Below are positions 1 to 12,300 of a DNA stretch of 14,489 bases, piece after piece. Every line of letters begins with the position of its first letter. Position 1 is the first letter of the stretch. The DNA comes from Candidatus Rifleibacteriota bacterium (GTDB lineage: Bacteria; Riflebacteria; Ozemobacteria; Ozemobacterales; Ozemobacteraceae). The notes beneath the pieces were generated by a model. That model had not been told where the DNA came from, ran no database searches, and saw only the letters and a program-made list of their open reading frames with translations. A program made the translations under genes and the position numbers. The stretch lies in contig JAKQQP010000466.1 in the NCBI GenBank assembly GCA_029564115.1, positions 1-14,489 of the forward strand, in the 5' to 3' direction.

Positions 1-326
1 GAGAGAGTTACAGACAGGTTATTGCCGGAACTGACTGAGTTGGCGATAAAGTTACCAGAATCTACACCTATGACAGCATCATTACCGGCTGAAGCGTCAT
101 CGATCGTAACATCGCCATCGGTGACAGTTAACGACAAGTCATTGCCAGCGTCGACTGAACCAGCGGCAAAGTTGCCCGAATCAACATCAATAACGGCATC
201 GTTGCCCGCGACAAGTGAAGAAGTCGAGTCAAAGCAACCGGCAGTATGAATATTAATGTTGCCGGCAGCAGCAATAGCCTGTTCGGTGGTGACTTCTGAG
301 TTAACCAGAAGTGAAATATTGCCTGC
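1..326 (-). repeat. Tandem 19-20-residue beta-helix coils with a 120-nt period
   Basis: The protein has successive coils starting with (A/S)GN(D/N/I) at 326, 266, 209, 149, 89 and 29, that is 20, 19, 20, 20 and 20 residues apart. From 209 leftward two coil types alternate: type A AGNDAVIDVDSGNFAAGSVD and type B AGNDLSLTVTDGDVTIDDAS, then AGNDAVIGVDSGNFIANSVS and SGNNLSVTL. At DNA level, positions 1-89 and 121-209 match with an exact 120-nt offset. The array continues off the left edge. The coil length is like the 19-residue R1 repeats of filamentous haemagglutinin. Confidence 0.82.
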
Positions 327-3300
327 GGCAGCTGAGTTGACGACTCCATCGAGGGTTAAGGCAGACTTGTTGATAAATTCAATGTGACCGCTGTCGGTAT
401 TTGTTAAAGAAGCCCTGTTTATCAGATTTTCAGAGCTGTCGAGAGACAAACCATCGCTTGTAGTCATAACAACAGATGCGGCTGCAATGGTGCTGGAGTT
501 TTCAGACTGTGAGACAGAAACAGCATTTACTGAAATCTGCCCGGCTGTAACGTCACCCGAAAAATTAACACCGCTGTCATCGTTGCTGACTTTGAAAGAA
601 CCAGCATTTAATGCATAGATATTGCCCAGATTAAGAGACGGCCGACTTGAAGATTCAGACTGCCCCTCCAGATAAATATTGCTGGCGATCGCCTCGACAA
701 GATCGTTACTATCGGTCAGAATGCGCAACCCTTTGCCATCTTCACCGATGTTACCGGCATAAGAAATCATGGAAAGCGTTCCGTTGGCATTTATGTAGCC
801 CATGTCTTCAAAGGCAACCCCTGTGTTCACACTTCTGATATCACCGGCGGCACGTAACTGTAGATCAGCACCGCCATAAATCGCTGCGATCTGCAAAGGA
901 GTCATGGTCTGCTGATAAAGATTGATCAAACCGTCAGCACGGGCGGTCAGCTTTCCGCTTATTTCAGTGACAATTGGCCGGTCAGCTGTACCGATAACGC
1001 TGACAACGCCGTTACTGCCACCCTCGACAATCAGATCTCGACCAATAAAGTTAGCGGTATCCGGAACGGAACTGGAGTTATAAACACCGTTTCTGCCGAG
1101 CAAACGAATGTTACTATCAGCAGCATCGATATTATTTACATAGATGGGGGCATCGGTCGATGCTGCAATGTAGATATTGTCGCGGGCGACCGCATCGAGA
1201 ACGCCTTGAGAATCTGTCATTTCGATACCGATTGCTGTGGTTCTTTTTATGGTCGCTTTTTCTTCGGAAAGGTTCCAGGTAACGTCAGATGCTTCAGCGG
1301 CGGCAAGCTTTTTAAGGGTGTCGAGATTGCTGCCGAGATTGCGAATACTGACTTCTTCGGCAGCCTCGTCTTTGCCGATACCGCCCGCAAAAGCAGTAAG
1401 CGTTATATTTTTGCCTTTAACATTCGCTGGTCTCTCAATAGTCTGCGACGACCCCGAAGTCGGGTTCATGATAGATTTTTGCAGAGCATAAAGCAGGCTG
1501 TCTTTCGACCAGCCATAAAGATCGTTGGCAATTTTGTAATAGTCACAGCCAGTATCTGCGCTCATTGCATCGAGATATTGATCAGCCGACGAGAACGAAC
1601 TATATTTTGCCTCGAGCACGGCAAACGCCTCAGCTTTTTCGACATTCGGGTAAGCTTCATAGAAGGTTTTCTGGGTCAGGTAGCTGGCGAATTCTGTTTT
1701 AACACCGTTTTCATAATTTTCGACCGACCGGGCTTTAACCTCAGCACCATTATCACTGCCGTCGGCATTGATAAGACCCATGGCAACCCATTTTTCGACC
1801 AGTGCATCACCGTTTCGACTGCTAGAATCTTCTGAGACAGGCAGCACGTTGTCGAAAGTGCCGTCATTAACCTTGAGCCAAACGTCTCCGACTACCGATT
1901 CAATTCTGCCAAGGCGCATATCACCGGTATTCTGAGTCATATAAACACTTTCGCGGGCGCGAGCATTGACGCTTGCCGACATGGTATCGCCTGAATTGGC
2001 GGGCGTCTGCCCGGCTTCTACAAGCAGGCTGTTGCCCGACTGACCGATCCCGCCATGTATGCTTTCAAGATCGATTCGCCGCCCTTGAACGGCAATTCCA
2101 GCACCATTCTGCAGCAGGGAACCATCTGCAACCAGCTTGACATCGCCAGCGCCGGTTCTGGCGACCAGTTCGAGATTGCCCTGTTTCCCTATCGAGGAGT
2201 GCGAAACAATATCGATGTCACCGCTTTCTGTAATGGCGTTGAGAATACTCGTATCGTTCAGGCCTTGATGATAGAGAGAGCCAATGTTTCCGATGCCCTT
2301 TCTGGCGGTAAGGTTGATGTTGTCGCCGATGACCTTGCCGCCTACCTGCTCTATAGCACCGCTGGTGCTGGTTATGTTCACTGCGGTCTGAGAAACCCCG
2401 GAAACATTGCCAGTCAGGTTGATACCATTAAGCGAAGTCAGGTTGAGCGAACCGCCACTTGTAGAGCCAATAAAGTTAACACCGATATTGTGAGAGGCGT
2501 TCAGCGAGTGCTGGAAAGTGACCACTTTACCGAGGTTTGAGCCCCAGTCGTAATGTTCATCGCCAGAATAGTGAGTCCAGTTGTCGTAGGTTACCCAGCG
2601 ATCGAACCAGGTGTTATGGTAATCGACGTCATTTTTGTAGAAAATCGTGTATTCATTTGTTGCGCCACTCACAACATCGATATAAGTGCCCTGCAGCTTG
2701 TTGCTGCCACCGCTGCGACTGTCGAGGGGAGTCAGAGAGTCTTCAATTTCGCTTATAGAACCAGCGTTCCAGGTATAGCCGCCCCACCAGCTGAAGCCTT
2801 CTTTTTTGTAATAATGTTTGTAATTTGTCTCTTCATAGCCGGTCGACCAGTTGTAATACATGCCAGACTTTGGAGAATAGCTGTTCGACGGGCCCGTTAC
2901 GGTTTTTGCCGTGGAGCCAATCGTGTAAGTGGTTGTTGAGTCGCGTCTAAACTCGGTAGTGATACCTTTTTCGGTATCAGTGACGCTTACCACACCAGCC
3001 ACATTGCCCACATTCACTTTGCCTACCGTCAGACTGCGGGCCGTATTGTTCTGAATGTTGATATTGGCAGAGCCATCAGCCGCCACCATTCTGCCATTAC
3101 CGGTGCTCGAAATGCGGCCGGTCAGATAGATTTTGCCGCCTTGCGGGTCGATGTCTTCGAGAACTACCTTTCTCGTCTGAGGGTTATAATAAGCCTGAAC
3201 CTCGTAATAGTAAGAGCCATTGAGAAGTTTAGCGCCACCGTTGTTCAGTTTATAGCTCTGCAGCGAGCTGGAAGTTATATTTTGCCCGCGATAATCGCTG

Positions 3301-6300
3301 TCATACTGGTTGATTTTATTCTGAGCGTCGCCTGAAAGAGTGATTACATACTCAGCGTAACCGCTCTGAATCAACCCGTTCACGTTGATATCGGAAGCAT
3401 TGAGAAAAACGCTGCCGCCGGCTATCCAGGTGCCCTGCTGCAAAGCCTCGTTGATGGTATCATAGCTGGCTTTTTTGGTTGTGGTTACGGTTTCATCGCC
3501 GTCAATCAGAGCAGCCTTACCATCGGCATAAGCCTTATAAAGATGTTCGGGGGTCGCGCCAATATTGAGAATACCCTGAGTAAAGCCCTGTGAAATCGAG
3601 CCGGCCGAGGCTTTGAGTTCGATTTCGCGGGCCGAAATAGAGGCACCGGTCTCGGCGGTTTTGCCCTGCAGAACTATATCACCGCGAGTATTGTCGATTA
3701 AAATCCTGCCAAGCGGGTTACTGACATTGCCATTGATTTCGATGTTGGTCAACGGCACAACGTTCTCGGTACGGCCGCCCTCAGTGACTGTCAAGCTACC
3801 GTTCCAGGTTTCCTTAACCGAAATCAGTGCATTCGACGAATCGCTCGTCTGAACAGAAGAAAGAGTCGGCAGCTTCGTTGCGGCCGTATTACCCAGAGAA
3901 ACCTGGTTATAGATGACTTCTCCGCCATAATCGACGATTTCGAGGTCGTTAACCTTCATGTAGAGATTGGTATTGTTGGTTACGATAATTTCGGGCGAGC
4001 CCTTAGCGTCGATGGTGCCGTTACCGACAACACTGCCAGAATTTATGACGACGTTGCCCCCCGAACAGACCATATCGGGCAAAGAAACATACTGCACCGA
4101 CATCCCACCAATAACAACCTTGGAAACCGGATCATAAAGACCGTATCTGGACATTTCGGCAAGAAGACGTGTTTTTTCTGCTTCATAACCGACACCGGCG
4201 GTTGTGCCGCTGTATTCGGTCGCCAGTCTGCAGACTTCCTGGTAGCGGTTGAACAGGTCATTGGCATAATTTGTCGTTCCGGTCTGAATAGCGTTTTTAT
4301 AATCGAGAACAGTCGAGGTCACGGTCGGAGCGGTTGTTGAACCATCGACCTTACCGATAAAATCAACGATACCATCGATGGTGAGAATGACTTTGTTATA
4401 AATACCGGCAATCAGATTTCCGGAAATATTTACCTTGTTGTCGCTGGTGATATTGCGACTGCGCTGCCCCGAGGCCGTACTCGAATAGCCGCCGGTGGTT
4501 TCGGTGCTGTACCAGGTATATTCGCTGGCCGCTTCGGTCATTTTTTCTTTGCCGGAAGTGGCGCCGAGTTTGATGTGTCTGACGCTGTGAATATCAGCGC
4601 CGTTGTAAATATTGATCTGGTTTTTTTGAGTAGTTTTGCTGTCAAGAGAAGCCTTGGCAATGGCAACCACCGAATTTTTGTTATAAGAATCAGCAGTTGC
4701 GGTCAACTCATACAAAGCGCCCTTGCCAGAGGCGTTGGCATCGACATAAAGGTTTACGTCGTTGATTCCAAAAAGGTCGCCGTAAATGTCGATGGTATTT
4801 TCTCTGGCTACGTGAGCTTTGGTTCTGGCGTCAGAGTAACCGCCAAGCCCGCCCTGCATATCAGAGTCAGAGGTCAAAACAGCGTGCAGGTCGTCTGAGG
4901 CGGCCAGACAAAGGTTTTTGCCCGCCACAACGGTTTTCAGCAACGAACCGGTATCGGTTATCAGGTTATTATCAAAGGTGATGGTGTTATCAGTTCTGGC
5001 AAGCGGGTTGGCAACGACACCGGCGCCCACTGTACGAACCTTGTTATAAATTTTTGCGGAAGTCAGGGCATTGCCGAGAATATCACCATAGCTGAGCAGC
5101 GTCGCATTTTTACCGATTTTAGCTTCGGTTGTAGAGGTAATATTTGCGGTGCTCGCAGCTCCGCTCACCACAATACCGCCATAACCGGCGCCTGAAGACG
5201 AATACCCACCGTTTTCATTACAAGTTATGCTATTTTTTGCCTGAAACTCTATGTTTCCGCCCGCTTTAATCGAGGCATCGTCGCTCACCAGAGTCTTTGT
5301 GGTCGAATCTATGGTATTTTCCGACTTTGTGCCGCTATAGCCGGCGAGAGAGCCTCTGGTCGAATCGGCACTGATTGTAGTTTTGTCGTTCTGAGCGGCG
5401 ATCAGGCGCAGAACACCGGCAAGATCCCATTTTCCACCCAGAGTTGCTTCGGTGAGAGTGGTTATTTTATTGATGGCATAGGCCGACAAACCATCGACAG
5501 AGATAAGGCCGCCGCCGTTGCCGTCAGCGTTCACCGTGTGAATTGAAGAGCTGTCGGCAGAAATATCTATCGAACCAGCTTTTCGCGAGGTTGTGTGGCC
5601 GGTCAGAGAGACTTTAGTCGTGGTATCTGCTTCTGTTCTGGCCTTGTTATTGCCGGAAGCGATCAGGCCACCAATATTGAGGCCCCTGGTATCGGCACTC
5701 TGCGTAACGATATTCGAGCCGGCAAGAACCAGATCGGTAGTGTCGGTATACGTATTGTTGCCAACAAGAACGTTAACAATGGCCCTATTATAAGCATTAC
5801 TCTGGTTATAACCGAAGCTGGCAGCGAATCCGCCGCTGACCCCGACCGCTTTAACGCTGTTATTGCCGGCAAATATGCCGTTGAACGAGACCTGCGGAGC
5901 TTTAAAAATGTTGCCGCCAGAAACATTCACATGAGCCTGCCCCGCGACATTGGAAGTAGCTACGGAAACACCCGCAGAAACAAGGCCGCTGATGGAAGCA
6001 CTGGTCGCTTCAGAGATCACGACCGGTTTGTTTTCGGCTGTAAAGCCGATCTCAGTGCCTTCCAGGCTACTGCCGGCTCCGGTCATTGTGACCGCGGCAT
6101 TACCGGTATCATCTACAGTAGAAGCAATACCGACACCGGAAAAATGCAGACCCAGAGCGCCGCCAACCGTTTTTGCCGTAAGACTATTACCTTTTTCGGC
6201 TTTAACAGTCACTTCGCCAGCCGCAATCATATTATTGGCATTCAAATTAACATTGACGGCGCCGCTGTTATCGATCTGGGTGACAAGGACTCCGGCAGCT

Positions 6301-9300
6301 ATGGTTCCGGCAGTGAGGCCGTAAGATCTGGCTTCAGCCCCTGAAACATCTTTGGCTCCGATCAAAATATTGCCGGAGTTAACGAAACTGCTGTTAGATA
6401 CCGCGGTCAAAGCGTTTCCGGCAGATGAAACACTGCCGTATGCTGCAGTACCTGCGGCAAAAATACCGGCAGACCCCTGGTACATATTCAGCCCGGCGTT
6501 GCCCTTGACCTCGGAAGCAACGTCTATGTCAGCGCCGGCATTGATAGTTGCATACGAAATTGTCGTGCCGACATTGCGGTTCAGATCTACAATGCCGACC
6601 GAACCGCCGGCTGCTGAACCGCCAATGGCCCCCGAACCGCCAGTAAGGTTGGCAACAGTGTTCTCAGTGGCTTTAACGGCAACAGATCCTTCAGAGCTGT
6701 TCAAAACCGATTTATTTGCGGCGGTCCCGCCAACTGAGACAGTAGTAGCAGACTTGCCAGCTTCCTGCGAAGAAAGATTGTTGCTGGTTCCGTTCAACGC
6801 TGTCTGCTCTTCGGCAGTCAGCGCCCCGTTCGTGCCACCGATACTACCGTTGTTAACCTGCTCTGCAGCGGTAACGGCGTTGCGAATTTCGACATTGCCG
6901 TCTGAATTGTCTTCTGATAAAAGCTGGCCAGAAGTCAGAATCATCACATTGCCGGCAAGACCGAGACCGCCACCGGCGACGGTAAAAGCGTGCTGATCAA
7001 CAGTTCTGCTTTCGTCGGCAGCGACAGAAATATTGCCTTTCGCATACAGTGAACTCTTATCGACTTCGGCACGCACTTTGCCATCGAGAGTATTCACCCC
7101 GACCGAAGCACCGGCACCCACACCGCCAAGAGCGACAGTACCGATATCAGAATCAATGTTTGCTGAATTTTCAGCTTTTACAGTAATGCTGGTTGCACGC
7201 TTCTGGGTGGTGGCAAGAGTGCTGTTTTTGATAATCGCCGTAACCTGGTTTTCCATGTAATTCACGGCCACGTTGCCGGCCACCCCGGCCAGACCGCCAC
7301 CAAGGCTGGCAGTCGTTGCATTCAACAGAGCATAATTTTTAGCTTTAACACTTATTTCACCGGCATTATCGGCGCTCATACCGATTGTGCTGTCTGAAAT
7401 TTCAGCTTTTACCTTGTCTCGTATGTCGTTTACGGCTACAGCACCGCCAATACCGGCATAGCCGGCGACAGCAGCGGTCGTATCGAGAACGCTGACCTTG
7501 CACCAATGATCAGCATTCACCTGTAAACTGTCGAGAGTGATGAGAGAGTTGGCAACAATCGCTTCGGTGGTTCCTGAAAGCATGGCAACCGAGACAGTAC
7601 CGGCGATTCCGGTGGTTCCGCCGACTCCGAGACCGGCTGCGAATGAAGACAAACCCTGTTTCGCCACAGAATTAACCTTCATATCTTTGGCTTTTGAGCC
7701 AGTCAAAACGTTGTCGACCCTGGCACTGGTATTGCGATTAACCTTGCCCGTATCTGAACTGGCACCGATTCCGACGGTGCCGGCGCCACCGACTGAGCCC
7801 ACAAAACCCGACATATTAGTATAATCAGCGGCGTTGACGGTAACATCGCCGGCAGAAATGCCGTTATTAACGGTAGTATTGCGAATGACAGCGTTGGTAT
7901 TGCCATCAATCTGGCTGACGTTAACGGTTCCGGCAAGGGCGGCGGTGCCTGCTCCAGCCGCATTGGCGATGAATGATTTAAGGGTGTGAGTGGCCGAGCT
8001 GTCGACGACCACACCAGTTTTTGTTACGGCACTTCGCTGCTGTTCAAGAGTATAGCCAATATTGACGCTCTGATCGCTGATGAAACCATCGTTCATCTTA
8101 TCATCAGAAACAACGCTGTCGGCTGTTATACCGGCACCAAGACCTTTGGCGCTGACCGCAGCGTTCTCTATACGGGCCTCTGTATCGCCAAGAATGTGAT
8201 TTACGCCAACGGCAGCGCCGATGCCAGCGTTGCCACCCACAGAAAGGAGACCGGCATAATTCATCAGGTTATCATCAGTCTGAGCGACGACACCAACGTT
8301 GTCTTCGGCGGTTATCGAAGCATTACCATCGATAAAAGCACTGTTGACAGTATTGATCTTATTTACCGCCACTGAACCTGAAACACCAAAACTGGCGCCG
8401 CCAGAGCCAGCTGCGCCAATAGTTCTTATCGTCTGCGAGGCTTTGGAGCGAATATCGAGATCTTTCAAATTCAGGGTGCCGCCACTGACAGAAGCATTGA
8501 CAGTGTCATCAATACGATTGACAGATACACCAGCGCCAACACCGGCTTTACCGCCAACAGAGACTACGGCGGCGCTGCTGTTGATTGCCCCGCAGCTCTC
8601 GGCAACCACATCGACACTTGAACTGACATTGTTTATCTGAGCAGCGTTCAGACGCGAATAAATGGTTCTGCTTATTTCTCCGGTGGCTGCGGCGCCCTGC
8701 ACTGCCACTTTTCCGGCGCCACCAAGACCTGCTGCCAGTGTCGAGATGGCAGCATCATTTCTGCTTTTGACCAGCACGTTTTCTGCGTTGAGGGTAATAT
8801 TGTCGATTGCGGCTCCGGTAGTGCCGGAAATTTCGTTGTAAGCCACCGAACCGCCGATACCGGCATCGCCACCGCCGGCCACTGTTCCGGCCAGAGACTT
8901 GAGCTCAGAATTGTCTTCGGCTTTGACTCTGAGAGTTTTAAAGCCGGTAAGTGCCGCGCCCGCATTGGTCTGCGTAACCTCGTTTTCATCAACAAAGCTT
9001 TTGTCAACCAAAGCTCTGGTATCGTTGGCAATTTTATTGATAGCGACCGAACCGCCGATGCCTACTTTTTCGCTGGCCGCGATCGAAGCGGCAATATCGA
9101 GCACTTCAACGCTGTTGTCTGCTTCGACAAGCAATTGTGAGTCGGCGGTATCCTGGCCGGTAATAATTGAGGCAAAGCTGTAGGCATCGGTTGTATTGAC
9201 GATATCGTTGTAACTCAAAGCCATACCGACAGCGGCGTTTCCGGCACCGGCCGAAATCTGCCCGGCGACGGCAATGAGTCTTGAGGCGTTTTCTGCCTGA

Positions 9301-12300
9301 AACTTGACCGAATTAGAATTAAGTGTCGATTTCAGGGCACCTGATTTGACCTGGTTGTCAATTTCGTTCCAGATAACTGACCCGCCGCCGGCACCATTAT
9401 CAGTACTGACAGCAATACCGCCGGCAGCGCTGACAAGAAAAGTCTGTGCATAAGATCTGGTATTTATGGCTTCAGCGCTTATTGTGCTGTTTTCGATTTT
9501 TGCGTCGAATTCATTGTTGATGTCATTAATAACAACAGCGGCACCAACAGCGGTATCGGCAGAAGAAATCGCCATAGCCCCCGAAACAATGAGAGCGCCG
9601 TTTTTCGGTTGGCCGGTAAGCGGGTCTACCGGGCCATCTGCATCGTTAGAGGCATCGACATCATAATAATCGGCCCCGTCAGTTGAAATAAACGCGCCAG
9701 CGTCTGATTCAAAGCGATTTAAAATCTGCTCATAACCGCTGACCGCCTCAGCGGTGCGAAAATCTCTGGTGTTGGCAGAAACATCGCCGGAAGCCGTTAT
9801 GGTGGCACCGGTAATTTCGGCTTTCAAGATATTATCAAGCTGGTTATAAACAGCAGCGCCCATGATCGCAACCGAATCATCGGTTCCCCAGATTATACCG
9901 GCAGTCAGAGCACCATTCACCTGCGTCAGAGCCTGCAGAGCCGAAGCCGAAACATCGGCGACTTTAGCATAATTACCGCCATCGATGCGGGCAGTGACGT
10001 CATTGGAAATATTGGCAACGTTGACTGCCGCGCCAAAGGCGCCTTTCTGCTTACCAACAGTCAGCTGTACCCCGCCGGTAATCTGCAGATCACTTTCGTA
10101 AGCGGTAACCTTAACATCTGTTTTGCGGGCATCTTCGCCAGTAACCGCAGTATCGATCATTTCGGCTTTGACAGTATTATCTATGCCGTTGATCGATACC
10201 GAACCGCCCATAGTAAAAGCGCCGTCAGCATTGCCGGAATTTTTTGAAACCTGTAGACCAAGACCGGCTGCCACATTGGTGCCACCATTTATCGCAAAAA
10301 CGTTAACCTGATCGGCGCTCTTGATATCGCTATTTCTTACAATCGCTTCGGTTGTATTGGTGAGCGAATTCAAACCAACGGCACCGGCAATACCAACGCT
10401 TTTCCCGGAAGTGTCCTGCGTCGCTTTCTGCCACATCAGGCCCGCAGAGCCAGCGAATGCCGTCAAGTCTGTGTTGTTCACAGCCATAACATTGAGGTTG
10501 GAATCAGCAGTTGCGCCAAGTTCGATGGTCGCACCGCTGATATCAGCCTTCGTGGTGTTTTCGATAAAATTTAAAGCGACACTGCCAGCGACAGAAAGGC
10601 TAAATTCCGGGTTTTTATGAGTCCCAGAAGATTTATTGGATGTTTTACCCGAGAGTTCGCCAGCAACATTGGAAAACTTCGAGCCGAGCGAATTGATGGT
10701 TCCGCTGACGCTGTCTTCAAAATTGTTGTATTTCTGGGCCATGTCGCTGAAGAAACCGCCACTGCCGCTGTCATCATTTTTGGTGATGCCACCGGCAACG
10801 CCAACAGCAGTGAATCTGCCGGTGCTTCTCGCTTCGGCTTCTATCAGCCCGGTTGCGGTTATTGTGGCATCAGTGCGGGAGCGCAGACTATTATCGGTAG
10901 TCGCCTTATCGGTTTCGGACTTTTCATCGAGGCTGTCCTGGTATTTTTCGTCGATATCGCCCACAAAAACAATGCTGTCTTTGACGAAATCGTTGATGGC
11001 AACACCGGCTGAGACCCCAACGGCACTCGAAATCATCACCGACCCGGCAATATTGACCACTTTGGTATTGTTCAGAGCACCGAGCTTGATATCACGAGCC
11101 GCCAGGCCAACTTCGTCATCGATATTAACCGCCGCTTCGCTGTTACCGGTTAAACGGGTCACCATACCTTCGACGCCGCTTCCGGCCATGGCAGAAGCGA
11201 ACCCGGCCACTACAGTTTTTGAATCGTTGCCGGCAGAAATTGCAATATCTTTGTTGGCGGCTGAAATATCGCTGCCTTCAGCAACAGTCACATTTGCCAC
11301 CGATATGAAGTCCTGCGAGAAATAAGTGCCACCAAAAGACTTGGCACCGCTGCTCGGAATCAGGTGCCCGGCCGCTGAGATGGTATCGACGTCGGTAAGC
11401 GCCGATATTTTGACTGGCTCGGCAACGTCAGCCGGTGGCAAGACAGCGCTCAGAGCAACATTTCGGCCAACAATCACTTCGCTGCGCGTCGTAAAATCAG
11501 TGAGGCCGACAGCCCCGGAAAACCCGATATCAGCGCTGTTTTCTTCGTTGGCGCCTTTTATGGCACTGGCAGCCGACATATTCAGATAATTGCCGTAAAC
11601 AGCGAAGTCGGCAGCAGAAGTGACGATTTTTGCCGCAGAAGACAAGATCTTGCTTTCCCCGGCAATGAGGTCGCCAAGGGCGCCTGCCATAGAGCTTAGA
11701 GATGCCAGTGAATCGATAAAAATGTCGATTTTATCGGCAGAAGTGAGCCCCTCGGCACCAAGATCGGCAAAGTTATCTTTAATGATCTGGTAAGCATCAG
11801 CGACGCCATCGATCAATTCAAGCTGGGTCTCACCAGAAACACTGTCTTTGAGGGTTGCAACCGCATCTTCAACTGCCTGAATCATACGCTTGACGCGGTT
11901 ATATTCGATTTTAGCCAGACTGCTTATTTCGACGGTTTTTCCGGTCAGGGTCGAGCCATTGCCATCGATTGTATGACTGGCGTCGGCAATATTCACTTCA
12001 GAATTTTGAGAAATATCAGAATAAAGAATGCCAGCGCTGACCGAGGTTTTATCGCCTTCGGCGTTGTTCATTTTTGAGCGGGCAATACTGTCGGCTTTTA
12101 GAAAAATATCTTCGATAATCGCAGATGATTTAAGAACCAGCTTTTCGCCAGCGGTTATCTCGACATTGCCACCAAGCTTAACAGAAGCATTATGGCTGCC
12201 ATGCGCAAATACAATGGCTCCGGCGGCCCGAAACTTTGTACCGGTATCTTCGCCAAGAGTGCCGGTAAATTTGCTGGAAAACTTTGTCAGACTGAAAATC

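Noticed and set aside
1..326. CRISPR-like array or intergenic tandem repeats
   Set aside because: The repeat keeps the coding frame, has no alternating identical repeats and unique spacers, and encodes coherent 19-20-residue beta-helix coils.
5595..6344. 249-codon plus-strand open frame, with several other plus-strand frames of 100-230 codons (for example 1206-1835, 6352-6996, 10636-11325, 13237-13803)
   Set aside because: All lie opposite the continuous minus-strand adhesin frame. They lack good ribosome binding sites, have no recognisable domains and overlap one another. They are antisense shadows created by the codon bias of the repeat protein.
8672..9031. 119-codon minus-strand open frame and similar minus-strand ones (for example 7703-8014, 4043-4267, 12287-12544)
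   Set aside because: They share the strand but not the frame of the giant gene, and all fall in the same alternative frame. Their composition is implausible (long Pro, Leu and Ser runs), and the gene's own frame is uninterrupted there.
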